Shown piece after piece: positions 53,940-62,754 of a DNA stretch of 64,000 nucleotides. The translations under genes were made by a program, and so were the position numbers. Each line of letters begins with the position of its first letter. Position 1 is the stretch's first letter. Location of the stretch: positions 4,340,001 through 4,404,000 of the forward strand of contig NZ_CP165734.1 in the NCBI RefSeq assembly GCF_041200145.1, written 5' to 3'. The stretch comes from Bradyrhizobium sp. LLZ17. GTDB taxonomy: Bacteria; Pseudomonadota; Alphaproteobacteria; Rhizobiales; Xanthobacteraceae. The notes under the pieces were generated by a model. That model worked only from the letters and a program-made list of their open reading frames with translations. It ran no database searches and was not told the origin of the DNA.

Positions 53940-55073
53940 ATGAAGCGTCTCGCGATCTTCCTCGACGGTACCTGGAACACGTTGAACAACAACACGAACG
54001 TCTGGAGGTTGAAGTCCCTGACCGCCGAGACCGCCGATCAACGCGTCTACTATTCGCAGGGGGTCGGCACCCGGCGCGGTGAATCGGCGCGAGGCGGCGT
54101 CACCGGGTGGGGCATCGACGACGAGATCATCGAAGCCTACACGTGGCTCATCCAGAATTTCGACGACGGTGACCAGATCTTCATCTTCGGCTTCAGTCGC
54201 GGCGCGTACACGGCGCGCAGCCTGTCTGGGCTGATCTGCAAGTGCGGTGTTATCAAGCTTGGCGCGCCGCTCTCCATCGAGCAGCTTTACGCGCGGTATC
54301 GGATCTACGATGCACCGACGATCAGGTCGCTGCTGGGCAAGCCGCTGCCGGACGGTGTCCCGCTCGAAGAGCGCTGGCTGACGACCTATTCGCGACCCAC
54401 GAATGTCAAGTTCGTCGGCGTGTGGGACACCGTCGGTTCGCTCGGCCTTCCCGTGTGGAGGATGGCGGACAAGGTCCGCAAATATCGGTTTCTCGACACA
54501 CATCTGCGGCTCGACAACGAGTACGCCTTCCATGCGCTGGCGCTGGACGAACACCGAAAGAATTTCGAACCCACGTTCTGGACCAGGACGGATAGGGCCG
54601 GGCACGAAGGAGCCGCCGAACGGCAAATCGACAAGGTCGAGCAGCGTTGGTTCGTAGGCGCGCATGCCAACGTCGGCGGCGGTTACGCGAGCGATCCCCT
54701 GGCGCAGCGACCGCTGAAGTGGCTAATGGAGAAGGCGGCCAGTTTGGGGCTGGTCTTGCGCAACGAAGTCTTTCTCGACCTCTCGCAGGTCGCGCCGCCG
54801 GTCACGGATTCGTACCGCGAGTTCGCTTGGGGCCTTTATCGCTTCGTCTCGCGACCATTCTACCGGCCCGTCGGCTTGCCGCCGGACAAGGGAACGCAGG
54901 CCACGACCTCGCGCATCAACGAGTCCGTTGACGGTTCGGTCTTCGACCGTTGGCGTGCTGATGGGTCGTACCGCCCGGAGAACCTGGCGTCGTGGGCGAA
55001 GACGAAGGGCGTCGATCCCGCGAAGCTCGTCGGCGCCGTCATGACCACCGATCCCAAGGTCGCCGCCTTATGA
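53940..55073 (+). CDS. DUF2235 alpha/beta hydrolase (Tle1/phospholipase-like)
   Basis: A 377-residue protein of the DUF2235 family, whose members include the type VI secretion lipase effector Tle1. The start reads KRLAIFLDGTWNTLNNNTNV; the nucleophile elbow is GFSRG (Ser86), the acid probably Asp163 (VGVWDTVGS) and the base His242 (VGAHANVGGGY). No signal peptide is seen. It runs divergent from the metallo-beta-lactamase gene, starting 260 bases from it, with GGAGAG before the ATG. It may be a membrane-damaging effector of the locus, or an independent gene. Confidence 0.82.
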   Translation: MKRLAIFLDGTWNTLNNNTNVWRLKSLTAETADQRVYYSQGVGTRRGESARGGVTGWGIDDEIIEAYTWLIQNFDDGDQIFIFGFSRGAYTARSLSGLICKCGVIKLGAPLSIEQLYARYRIYDAPTIRSLLGKPLPDGVPLEERWLTTYSRPTNVKFVGVWDTVGSLGLPVWRMADKVRKYRFLDTHLRLDNEYAFHALALDEHRKNFEPTFWTRTDRAGHEGAAERQIDKVEQRWFVGAHANVGGGYASDPLAQRPLKWLMEKAASLGLVLRNEVFLDLSQVAPPVTDSYREFAWGLYRFVSRPFYRPVGLPPDKGTQATTSRINESVDGSVFDRWRADGSYRPENLASWAKTKGVDPAKLVGAVMTTDPKVAAL

Positions 55074-55230
55074 CTGACGCCTAGCTTATCGATCCGAACA
55101 AACGCGCGAGGCATCCTCACTGCGGCCGACGCGCATCGACGATGCGCTGTAATGTTACCCTGGCGGTTACCCCGTGGGGACCAACAAGCCGATACGGTGG
55201 GATATCTGCAGTCCAAGCTATTGATTTTCT

Positions 55231-55307
55231 TGGCGATCCCGGCATGACTCGAACATGCGACCTACGGTTTAGGAAACCGTCGCTCTATCCGGCTGAGCTA
55301 CGGGACC
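55231..55307 (-). tRNA. tRNA-Arg (anticodon CCT)
   Basis: A complete 77-base cloverleaf on the minus strand. Acceptor stem GGTCCCG pairs with CGGGATC (one G-T), then discriminator G and an encoded CCA. D-arm GCTCAGCCGGATAGAGC; anticodon stem ACGGT/ACCGT around TTCCTAA, giving anticodon CCT; T-loop TTCGAGT. The 3' end points towards lower coordinates, i.e. towards the accessory region, as expected for an integration site. I saw no second copy of the 3' end in the window. Confidence 0.95.
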
Positions 55308-55402
55308 GCGGAACCCACCGAGCGGCGGGTTACTGGCGCCGTTCATATCAAAGCGGTGGCGGGACAGGAAGCCTTCAGTTTGCACGGACCGGCAGGGTCT
55401 GA

Positions 55403-56041
55403 TCAGGACTTGCCGTACGAGCCCTGGTAGCGGCCCTCGCGAATCGCCTTCAGCGTCTCCTCCTCACGGGTGATCTGGACACGCACCACTTCGAGCAGCG
55501 CTGCTGCGCCGGCGGCGGGAAACGACACCACGCCGTCCTCGTCGCCGACCACGATGTCGCCGGGCGAGATCACGCTACCCCCGATCGAGACCGGCACGTT
55601 GATCTCGCCGGGGCCGTTCTTGTAGGGGCCGCGGTGGATCACCGCACGGGCGAAGCAGGGAAAGTCGTCCCCGGCGAAGGACGCGACGTCGCGGATCGCG
55701 CCGTCGATCACGTAGCCTTCGGCTTTGCGCCACTGCGCGATGTTCTTCATGATCTCCCCGACCAGCGCCCGGGTCTCGTCGCCACCGCCATCGACCACGA
55801 TGACGTCGCCGGGTCCGACCAGCTCGAGCGCACGGTGGATCGCGAGATTGTCGCCTGGCCGCGTGCGCACCGTGAACGCCGTCCCCACCAGCTTGCCGCC
55901 GCGATGATAGGGCTTGAGCCCGACCGCGCCCGGCAGCCGACCGAGATTATCAGAGATGATCGAGGTCGGCGCCACCCTGAAACCCGCGATGATATCGGCC
56001 GGCGGTTTCGGCACGCTGTTGGCAGCGATGGTGATGGTCAT
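55403..56041 (-). CDS. RraA-like (HMG aldolase/regulator-of-RNase-E family) protein
   Basis: A 212-residue protein with the RraA-like core: SIISDNLGRLPGAVGLKPYH, GDNLAIHRALELVGPGDVIV VDGGGDETRALVGE, VIDGAIRDVASF and VISPGDIVVGDEDGVVSFP. The D-x-x-G-R-like GAIRD motif marks the metal/carboxylate site of the aldolase branch. It may act as a 4-hydroxy-4-methyl-2-oxoglutarate-type aldolase rather than as an RNase inhibitor. Start at 56041 because AAGGAC precedes it; a 23-codon longer frame has no support. Confidence 0.8.
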   Translation of the reverse strand: MTITIAANSVPKPPADIIAGFRVAPTSIISDNLGRLPGAVGLKPYHRGGKLVGTAFTVRTRPGDNLAIHRALELVGPGDVIVVDGGGDETRALVGEIMKNIAQWRKAEGYVIDGAIRDVASFAGDDFPCFARAVIHRGPYKNGPGEINVPVSIGGSVISPGDIVVGDEDGVVSFPAAGAAALLEVVRVQITREEETLKAIREGRYQGSYGKS

Positions 56042-56066
56042 CAAAGTCCAGTCCTTCTCATCCGCG

Positions 56067-57104
56067 TCAGCGCTCCGCCCCGCAACCAGGACTATCGAAC
56101 AGCGCGGCAAGCCCGCATTTCGAGGTCAGCATCTTGTCGCCGTCATGGCCGACGCCGGCGACGTCCCACACCCGGTGATTGGGCGTGCCATGGTCACGCT
56201 TTGCCATCGCCTCCACATAGGCGTGACCGCGGGCGTAGCGATAAGGGCCTTGCGCCTTCGCCATGCAGCTCTTGTCGAGCGCCGGGTGCTCCGGATTGGT
56301 GTCGAGCGTGCCGAGCAGGTAGATCACGTCACGCTCGACATAGCGCTGCTCGAGCGCGGCCGGTGTGGCGTCGGCGAGGTAAAGCGGGCGCTCGTCCATG
56401 CCGTATTTCCACTTGTTGTAGCCCGGGCAAGATGCGGCAATAGCGGGCACGGGCCGATCCGCGCTGAAATAGGCGTAGGAGGACGGGTTGGCGACGACGT
56501 AGCGGACGTCGATGTGCTGGCGCGACAGCATCGCCTCGCCCTTGCCCGCAATGGCATAGCGCTGCGCGACCTGCCCGCCGCCGGAATGACCGGCAACCAC
56601 GACCTGCTTCAGATTCGGGAAGATGCGACGATCGGAGAGCTTTGCGAGGATCGCATCCAGTGCCTCGAAAGAAGAAACCGGATTCGGCGCCAGCGCAGCG
56701 TCGCCGCCCTCCCATCCTTCCAGCGACCAGCGCAGCGTATCCGCGGGCAGTTTGTGCGCTTCGATGTCGATCTCCGCCAGGAACTGCGGCACGATCATGA
56801 GCGCGCTCTTGCCGTCGTCGCCGGCTGCGAGCTGCGCGGTGTGCGCTGACAAATAATATTCGGCGGCGTTGCGCAGGCGCCCGTGCAGAACAATGATCGC
56901 GCGCGAGATCACCGGCATCGGCAGCGACCAGTCGCTGGAGAGATAGAGCGGCAACATCCCCTGACCGCCGATGGAGAGCCTCGCGTCGGCGATCACCTTC
57001 ACCGGCTTGCGGTTGGGTGCATCCTCGTCGGCTGCGAACGCATGGCCGGACACCAGCGCCAACGCAATTGCGGCGAGACAGGCCAGCGCTCTCATGGTGG
57101 TCAT
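56067..57104 (-). CDS. secreted alpha/beta hydrolase
   Basis: A 345-residue exported enzyme. Leader about 1-24 (ALACLAAIALALVSGHAFAA). Nucleophile elbow GHSGGG in QVVVAGHSGGGQVAQRY; early strand AIIVLHGRLRNAAEYY; the last part has VAGVGHDGDKMLTS with the probable catalytic His. Fold and motifs fit esterases/lipases. AAGGGGA stands before the ATG. It lies 25 bases upstream of the RraA-like gene on the same strand and may be co-transcribed. Confidence 0.8.
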   Translation of the reverse strand: MTTMRALACLAAIALALVSGHAFAADEDAPNRKPVKVIADARLSIGGQGMLPLYLSSDWSLPMPVISRAIIVLHGRLRNAAEYYLSAHTAQLAAGDDGKSALMIVPQFLAEIDIEAHKLPADTLRWSLEGWEGGDAALAPNPVSSFEALDAILAKLSDRRIFPNLKQVVVAGHSGGGQVAQRYAIAGKGEAMLSRQHIDVRYVVANPSSYAYFSADRPVPAIAASCPGYNKWKYGMDERPLYLADATPAALEQRYVERDVIYLLGTLDTNPEHPALDKSCMAKAQGPYRYARGHAYVEAMAKRDHGTPNHRVWDVAGVGHDGDKMLTSKCGLAALFDSPGCGAER

Positions 57105-57299
57105 TCCCCTTCAAATTCAAGCCGAACTCTAAGCGCATCACCTGCCGTACGGCTGTGACTCCAGCGCCACGTCAAGCAAAAAATGTCAGCACCCCAGCCA
57201 TGAAATTCCCGGGTTCCATGGGTGACAAGCCGGCAATAAAGGGGCAAAAATTCGTCCGACTCAGTTCGGGTTGAGTTTTGCAAGGAATGCTCTCGTAGA

Positions 57300-57914
57300 A
57301 TGTCGGACGTAGTTGCATCGCGTCGTGCGGCGCTTGTCATTGCCACAGCAGGATTTTCTCTGCTGATGCCGTCGCATGCCCAGGCGCAATGGTGGAAGCA
57401 CGCCCCCGTCGATTTCGAGGAATGCGCCGATGCGGCCGAGAAGGCCGCGACCAAGGCCGAGAAAACGGCGGCGCTTGCCGATTGCAACGCCAAATTCGCC
57501 GGCCGCCGCAAGACCGGTGGTGGCTATTCCTATTATGACTTCCTGCAGGACCGCACCTTCGACATCGCCGGACCAAATCCGACGCCGGAGGAGCAGAAGA
57601 AGATCGACCAATCCTATACCGCCTATCTCGCCAACCAGCGCCGCAGCACCGTTGCGGCCGAAGCCATCGCGCACCAGCAGCAGGAACAAGAGGTCCACGA
57701 GGTCGCGCTGCGAACCGAGATCGAGCGTGTGCCCGTTCCGGTCGAGCGGCCAAAGGTCCAGCAGGCGGTCGGCGCCGATCCGCGGGCGCGGCCGAAGGGC
57801 GGCAATTGCGCAAAGAGCTCGTTCTCCTGCGAATGGCCGCGCCTGTCGGAGGGCCTGAGCGAGCTCAAGAAGCTGTTCAGCCCGACGCCGAGCAAGCCGG
57901 CGAAGAAGGGCTAA
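57300..57914 (+). CDS. secreted hypothetical protein
   Basis: A 204-residue exported protein (leader about 1-29, ending HAQAQ). It is charged and Ala/Gln-rich, with GGGYSYYDFLQDRTFDIAGP and a closing Lys-rich tail (PTPSKPAKKG) and three Cys. I recognise the type as a conserved Bradyrhizobium protein of unknown function. Divergent from the hydrolase gene. Confidence 0.65.
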   Translation: MSDVVASRRAALVIATAGFSLLMPSHAQAQWWKHAPVDFEECADAAEKAATKAEKTAALADCNAKFAGRRKTGGGYSYYDFLQDRTFDIAGPNPTPEEQKKIDQSYTAYLANQRRSTVAAEAIAHQQQEQEVHEVALRTEIERVPVPVERPKVQQAVGADPRARPKGGNCAKSSFSCEWPRLSEGLSELKKLFSPTPSKPAKKG

Positions 57915-57955
57915 GCCAGCGGCAATCCAGAGCGCCCGCCGGCCGAATGAAACTC

Positions 57956-58125
57956 CGCTGTCGTCCCGGACAAGCGAGCGAAGCGGAGCGCCGATCCGGG
58001 ATCCATAGCCACCAAATTGAGTTTGGCGCGAGCCTCGTAACCACGAGTCTTCGCAACACCACTCGCTGTGGTTATGGGTCCCGGATCTACGCGCGCCTTG
58101 GGCGCGCTTGTCCGGGACGACAGCG
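57956..58125. repeat. long palindromic intergenic repeat
   Basis: Perfect 21-base inverted arms at 57956-57976 and 58105-58125 (beginning CGCTGTCGTCCCGGACAAG) enclose further inner inverted pairs (GATCCGGGATCCATA / TATGGGTCCCGGATC). A second element of the same design is at 60459-60580. Such elements are dispersed intergenic repeats in rhizobia. Confidence 0.85.
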
Positions 58126-58151
58126 GTAAATGTCGCGTCGAGCGGCGCGCG

Positions 58152-58367
58152 TCAGTTCGTATGCTTCTTCTTGCTGCGCCTGGGCGTCACCACCGGCGCC
58201 GTTACCGGCGCTGTTGTCGTCGGCGGGTTGCTCAATGCCTTGCGGCTCTCCTGCAGTCGCGCGTCGTAGCCGGGAGAGTTCATGACGGTCGGCGGCCTTG
58301 CCGCCGCGAAGGTGGAAGCGCCGCAGAGGGCGGCCAAAGCGAGCCCGATCAGCAAACAACACCTCAT
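58152..58367 (-). CDS. small secreted hypothetical protein
   Basis: A 71-residue protein: leader MRCCLLIGLALAALCGASTF, then RPPTVMNSPGYDARLQESRK and a basic Thr/Pro-rich tail (TPRRSKKKHTN). GGGAGAG before the ATG at 58367. Downstream of the ketopantoate-reductase-like gene on the same strand. Confidence 0.6.
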   Translation of the reverse strand: MRCCLLIGLALAALCGASTFAAARPPTVMNSPGYDARLQESRKALSNPPTTTAPVTAPVVTPRRSKKKHTN

Positions 58368-58394
58368 TGCGTTCTCTCCCATCGCACTCAAGCC

Positions 58395-59414
58395 CTAGCC
58401 GCGGATCTGCTGCGGCGTCAGCCCGGGCGGACCCTTGCCCGCGACTTCCGCTTCCTTGATCAGCGCAACAATGCGGCGCATCAGCGGCACAGCGACGCCA
58501 TGTTGCTCGGCAAGCGCAATGACCGCGCCCTGGAGATAGTCGATCTCGGTCCGGCGCCCCTGCTTCAAGTCCTGCCACATCGAGGAACGCGCCTCGGGAT
58601 CGATCTTCATGGTGCGCCCCAGGATCAGGTTGAAAATCGCATCGGGCAACCTCAGCAGGGTCGGTGTCCAGTTTGCAGGGACCGGCGTCGCCGACACCGG
58701 ATTGATGCCGGCGGCCTTGATCACAGCCAGCCCCTCCGCCATCTGGTCGGCGAACAATTTTCGCCATTCGCGGTTCGCCAATTGCGCCGCCAGCGGCAGG
58801 TCCGACAAGGCGCTGAGCGCGTTGTTCAAATTGATGATCAGCTTGCCCCATTGCACGCCGGTGATGTCGCGGCTGGCACGGACGGCAAGCCCCGGCACCG
58901 ACAGCGCGGCGGCGGTGTTGTCCGCATCTTCGCCGAGATGAATGTCACCCGACGTCGAACGATGGAAGCGGCCCTCGCCCATCGCGATCACGTTGAACGG
59001 CACCATGCCGGCGAGCACGCGCCGGCTGCCGAGGCGCTCATGCAGGACGGCGACATTGCCGACGCCGTTCTGCAAGGACACGATGACGGCATCCTGCGGG
59101 GCGTGCTGCGCGATCAGCTCCGCGACCGCAGCTGTGTCCGCACTCTTCACCGTGACCAGCACGATCCCGGCGCTGTGCAAGATCGCGGGGTCCTCCGACA
59201 GCGCCAGCTGGCCCGCACCGAGCTTGTTCTCGGCGCCGTCGAAACCGGTCAACCGCAGCCCGAACCGCTCGATCTCCGCCTTCATCCGCGGCCGCACCAA
59301 AAGCCCGACGCGGCGATTGGCGACGGCCAGCATGCCGCCGACAAAGCAGCCGATCGCGCCCGCTCCGGCCACCACGATCGATCGATCCGTATTCACCTGG
59401 CCGCGCTCCCACAA
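58395..59414 (-). CDS. panE: 2-dehydropantoate 2-reductase-like protein
   Basis: A 339-residue NADPH-dependent reductase family member. N-terminal Rossmann loop VVAGAGAIGCFVGGML; central VSLQNGVGNVAVLHERLG; then GVQWGKLIINLNNALSALSD with the catalytic Lys/Asn pattern; C-terminal helical domain ending KEAEVAGKGPPGLTPQQIRG. Consistent with KPR (pantothenate pathway) or a paralogue acting on other 2-oxo acids. GTG 59396, with GGGAG upstream, is an alternative start to ATG 59414. Confidence 0.85.
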   Translation of the reverse strand: MWERGQVNTDRSIVVAGAGAIGCFVGGMLAVANRRVGLLVRPRMKAEIERFGLRLTGFDGAENKLGAGQLALSEDPAILHSAGIVLVTVKSADTAAVAELIAQHAPQDAVIVSLQNGVGNVAVLHERLGSRRVLAGMVPFNVIAMGEGRFHRSTSGDIHLGEDADNTAAALSVPGLAVRASRDITGVQWGKLIINLNNALSALSDLPLAAQLANREWRKLFADQMAEGLAVIKAAGINPVSATPVPANWTPTLLRLPDAIFNLILGRTMKIDPEARSSMWQDLKQGRRTEIDYLQGAVIALAEQHGVAVPLMRRIVALIKEAEVAGKGPPGLTPQQIRG

Positions 59415-59540
59415 ATGAGTCGCCCTCGATAGCAGAGGCGAGGTCTGCTGCCCATCGCGCGGTTACGCCGCATTCGCCTTGTAACCGTCATGAGAGCCTC
59501 ATATGTTTTCGAACGGGGCTTGTACCGGCAGGAGACGGCC

Positions 59541-60116
59541 ATGGGTTTACTCGACGTCCTCAATGGCATGCAGAACGGCCCGCGCGGCCCCAGCGCGCCG
59601 AGCTCGCAATCCTCATCGAGCGGCGGCATGTCGCCCATGACCATGGCGATCCTCGGCCTGCTCGCCTGGAAGGCATTCAAGCATTTGAGCGGCAACCAAT
59701 CCGGCAGCGCGCCGCAGCCCGCCCCGGGACCGACGCAGCTTCCCCCGGCGGCGAATGCGGGTGCTGGCGGCGGCCTCGGTGACATTCTCAAGGGCAGCCT
59801 CGGCGGCCTGCTCGCGGGAGGCGCGGCTGGCAGCGTGCTCAGCGGTGGGCTCGGCGATCTCCTCAATCAGCTTCAGCAGAGCGGTCACGGCGAGACCGCG
59901 AACTCCTGGGTCGGCAAAGGCGACAACAAGCCGATCGCCCCTGGCGATCTCGCCAACGCACTCGGCGCCGACCAGATCCAAAGCCTGTCGGCCCAGAGCG
60001 GGCTGTCGCGCGACGAGCTGCTGTCAGGCCTGAGCCAGTATCTGCCGCAGGTGGTCGATCACCTGACGCCGGACGGCCGGCTGCCGACCGACAACGAGAT
60101 CGCGGGTCGAGTCTGA
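59541..60116 (+). CDS. YidB-family protein (DUF937)
   Basis: A 191-residue protein starting MGLLDVLNGMQNGPRGPSAP, Ser/Gly/Pro-rich in the first half with a short hydrophobic helix, then a Gly-rich LGDILKGSLGGLLAGGAAGS and a DUF937-type C-terminal part GDLANALGADQIQSLSAQSG, LSQYLPQVVDHLTPDGRLPT. The function of the family is unknown. AGGAGAC precedes the ATG at 59541. Confidence 0.8.
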   Translation: MGLLDVLNGMQNGPRGPSAPSSQSSSSGGMSPMTMAILGLLAWKAFKHLSGNQSGSAPQPAPGPTQLPPAANAGAGGGLGDILKGSLGGLLAGGAAGSVLSGGLGDLLNQLQQSGHGETANSWVGKGDNKPIAPGDLANALGADQIQSLSAQSGLSRDELLSGLSQYLPQVVDHLTPDGRLPTDNEIAGRV

Positions 60117-60144
60117 TTGCGGTCTAACCGAGGGGAGCACGGAC

Positions 60145-60417
60145 ATGAGTATGGGCGGCATCTTGTGGATCATCGTCGTCGGCTTCGTCGCCGGCCTCAT
60201 CGCGCGTTGGCTGGCGCCGGGGCCGAACAACCCGTCGGGTTTCATCCTCACCACCATCCTCGGCATCGTCGGCGCGTTTCTCGCGACCTTCATCGGCCAG
60301 GCCATCGGCCATTATGGTCCGGACCAGGGCGCCGGCTTCATCATGGCCACCATCGGCGCCGTGGTGGTGCTGTTCATCTGGCACCGGCTGGTCGCGAGCG
60401 GCGTGATCAAGGGGTAG
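60145..60417 (+). CDS. GlsB/YeaQ/YmgE-family membrane protein
   Basis: A 90-residue protein with three hydrophobic helices and GLIARWLAPGPNNPSGFILT, the family's RxL-x-PG-x-x-x-x-G motif. It is a stress-associated inner-membrane protein family. Follows the YidB-type gene by 28 bases. Confidence 0.88.
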   Translation: MSMGGILWIIVVGFVAGLIARWLAPGPNNPSGFILTTILGIVGAFLATFIGQAIGHYGPDQGAGFIMATIGAVVVLFIWHRLVASGVIKG

Positions 60418-60458
60418 CCCACGGTTCCTTTGCGCTGTGGCCTATCAATAAGTTCGGT

Positions 60459-60580
60459 GTCGTCCCGGCGAAGGCCGGGACCCATAGCCACCGAATTTGG
60501 TTTGGCGAAGATTGGTAGTTGCCGACTTCGCGCGACAACGACTGCCTGTGGATATGGGTCCCGGCCTTCGCCGGGACGAC
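60459..60580. repeat. long palindromic intergenic repeat
   Basis: Perfect 28-base inverted arms at 60459-60486 and 60553-60580 (beginning GTCGTCCCGGCGAAGGCC) with a 66-base centre. Same class as 57956-58125 by its GTCGTCCCGG ends and CCATAGCCACC next to the arm. It stands between two convergent genes. Confidence 0.88.
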
Positions 60581-60610
60581 CGCAATTTATGACGCGCGAA
60601 GCGGCGTCAA

Positions 60611-61396
60611 CTAAGTCACCAAATGCATCCCCGCATCCATCCGCACGACTTCGCCGGTCATGTTGCTCGACGCCGGCATCGCGAGGAAACAGACCAGCTG
60701 CGCGATGTCCTCCGCTGATGATGCGACCTTGAGCGGCACCTTCGCCACGACGCTGTCGCGCACCTGCTTGGCGCCCGCCTCGCCGCGGCCCTTGGTGAAC
60801 CAGGGCGTGTCGATATAGCCGGGGCACACCGTGTTGACGCGGATCAGCGGCGCCAGCGCACGTGACAGCGACAGCGTCATCGTGTTCAGCGCGCCCTTGC
60901 TCGCGGCGTACGCAATCGACGAGCCGATTCCACTGATCCCCGCGACCGACGACACGTTCACCACCGCGGACGGTCGCCCCGAAGCCTTGGCGCCGGCCTC
61001 CAGCAGGCTGCGCGCCGCGCGGACCATCTGGAACGGGCCGATGGTGTTGACGCCGTACAAGCGCTGGAAATCCTCCGCCGACAATCCGTCGAGGTCTGCA
61101 TGGGCGACATGCTTGGTGGTGCCAGCATTGTTGACGAGTGCGTCGAGGCGGCCCCAGCCGCCGGCCGCCGCGACGATCTTGCGGCAGTCTTCGTCGCGCG
61201 ACACGTCGCCTTGCGCGATCACGACCTCCGCGGCGCCCGCCTTGCGGCAGGCCTCGGCGGTGGCCTCGGCTTCCCTCTCGCTCGAGGAATAGTTGATGAC
61301 GAGCCGCGCCCCGCTGCGCGCGAGAATTTCCGCGGTCGCCGCGCCGAGGCCGGACGCGGACCCCGTCACGATTGCGCACAAGCCGTCCTTTGCCAT
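60611..61396 (-). CDS. short-chain dehydrogenase/reductase
   Basis: A 261-residue SDR. Cofactor loop TGSASGLG, NNAG (LVNNAGTTKHVAH), catalytic Ser/Tyr/Lys as VVNVSSVAGISG and YAASKGAL, and PGYIDTPWF after the active site. Likely an NAD(P)-dependent 3-oxoacyl-type reductase. Its place beside acyl-CoA dehydrogenases on the opposite strand suggests fatty or aromatic acyl metabolism. Confidence 0.88.
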   Translation of the reverse strand: MAKDGLCAIVTGSASGLGAATAEILARSGARLVINYSSSEREAEATAEACRKAGAAEVVIAQGDVSRDEDCRKIVAAAGGWGRLDALVNNAGTTKHVAHADLDGLSAEDFQRLYGVNTIGPFQMVRAARSLLEAGAKASGRPSAVVNVSSVAGISGIGSSIAYAASKGALNTMTLSLSRALAPLIRVNTVCPGYIDTPWFTKGRGEAGAKQVRDSVVAKVPLKVASSAEDIAQLVCFLAMPASSNMTGEVVRMDAGMHLVT

Positions 61397-61673
61397 CCGG
61401 ATGTCCTTCCCCGTTTGTTGAATTGCAGGCTCTTTGGATTTGGCCGGCCCTGTTTAGCGAGTTTGCGGCGCCCTGCAAATCGAGCAAACTCCGCTAAGCG
61501 GAATTAGTCCAGTTCGGTTCTTGCGCCCATGCCCGCGCCGCAGGTTGACCTGCGATCAACGCTTGTCAGGGCCATGGCTTTTTCGGATCATCGGGCGCAA
61601 GAAGAACCTGCGCGCCCGCCCAACGGCCGGACGCGCCAATGGCAAAACACGGGGCAGAAACACGGGGAACGCT

Positions 61674-62738
61674 GTGGCGGAGAGTGACAATATCGTCGTC
61701 GAGACCGCGGAGAGAATCTTCGCCGATCTCGCCGATCCGCAAACCATCAACAACGACAAGAAGAATTCGTGGCAGGCGCCGCTGTGGCAGGCGCTGAGCG
61801 ACGCCGGGCTGCCATTGTCCTGGGTGCCTGACGATTTCGGCGGCTCCGGCGCGAGCCTGGCTGATGGCTTTGCGCTTCTCAACGCCGCCGGACGATTTGC
61901 GGTGTCGGTTCCGCTCGCCGAAACCATGCTCGCAGGCTGGCTGCTTGCGCAGGCAAAGATCGCCTCGCCCGAGGGCGAGATGACGGTGATACCTGCTTCG
62001 CCGAAGGATCGCATCACGCTCGACACTGACGGCTCGCTCTCCGGCCGCGCGCGCGGCGTTCCCTTCGCCAAGGCGGCGAAGCATATTGCGGTGCTTGCGC
62101 ACGGCAAGGACGGCGTCTCGATTGCACTGGTCGAGGCAACCAGGGCGCGGATCGAATCCGGACTCAATGTTGGTTATGACCACAGCGACACCGTCACACT
62201 CGACAAGGTCCAGCCCATCACCGTCAAGCCGGCGCCAAAGGGATTTGACCAGACCACGATGATGCTGATGGGCGGCGTTGCGCGCAGCCTCCAGATCGCG
62301 GGCGCGCTGGAAGCGATGCTCGACATCTCCGTGCGCTATTCCAACGAACGTGTCGCCTTCGAGAAGAAGATCTCGAAATTCCAGGCGGTGCAGCACAATC
62401 TCGCCCGCCTTGCCGGCGAGTCCGCCGCAGCGCTGGCGGCTGCGACGTCGGCAGCCGATGCGATCGCAAACGCAGAGTCGTTCGACGACGAGGTCTATCT
62501 CGAAGCCGCTGCCGCCAAGATCCGTTGCGCAGAAGCTGCGGAAAAGGGCGGCGCCATCGCGCATCAGGTCCATGGCGCGATCGGCTTCACCCTGGAGCAC
62601 ATCCTGCACCGCTATTCGCTGCGGGCACTGGCCTGGCGCGACGATTTCGGCTCGGAAAGCCACTGGGCCGTCGAGCTCGGCAAGCTGGTTGCGAAGCGTG
62701 GCGCCGACGAATTGTGGCCGCTCGTGGCCGCGCGCTGA
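61674..62738 (+). CDS. acyl-CoA dehydrogenase family protein
   Basis: A 354-residue protein, probably starting with GTG 61674 (GGGGAA upstream); the longer frame to 61521 is basic and unlike the family. It has the helical acyl-CoA dehydrogenase fold: GLPLSWVPDDFGGSGASLAD, MGGVARSLQIAGALEAMLDI, RVAFEKKISKFQAVQHNLAR and AIAHQVHGAIGFTLEHILHR. The catalytic base Glu is not clearly in the usual place, as in heterodimeric partners. It lies 16 bases before a second acyl-CoA dehydrogenase gene and may pair with it. Confidence 0.85.
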   Translation: MAESDNIVVETAERIFADLADPQTINNDKKNSWQAPLWQALSDAGLPLSWVPDDFGGSGASLADGFALLNAAGRFAVSVPLAETMLAGWLLAQAKIASPEGEMTVIPASPKDRITLDTDGSLSGRARGVPFAKAAKHIAVLAHGKDGVSIALVEATRARIESGLNVGYDHSDTVTLDKVQPITVKPAPKGFDQTTMMLMGGVARSLQIAGALEAMLDISVRYSNERVAFEKKISKFQAVQHNLARLAGESAAALAAATSAADAIANAESFDDEVYLEAAAAKIRCAEAAEKGGAIAHQVHGAIGFTLEHILHRYSLRALAWRDDFGSESHWAVELGKLVAKRGADELWPLVAAR

Positions 62739-62754
62739 TCAGGGAGAGAAACAC

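Noticed and set aside
55231-55307. Direct repeat of the tRNA end marking the island's other border
   Set aside because: I looked for the 3' tRNA sequence elsewhere by eye and found none in the window, so no attachment pair is claimed.
58068-59432. Plus-strand open frame of 454 codons
   Set aside because: It lies antisense over the reductase gene, is rich in Arg/His/Gln as typical of GC-rich shadow frames, and has no family features.
62278-62754. N-terminal extension of the second acyl-CoA dehydrogenase
   Set aside because: Overlaps the first acyl-CoA dehydrogenase out of frame; the ribosome site and family start are at 62755.
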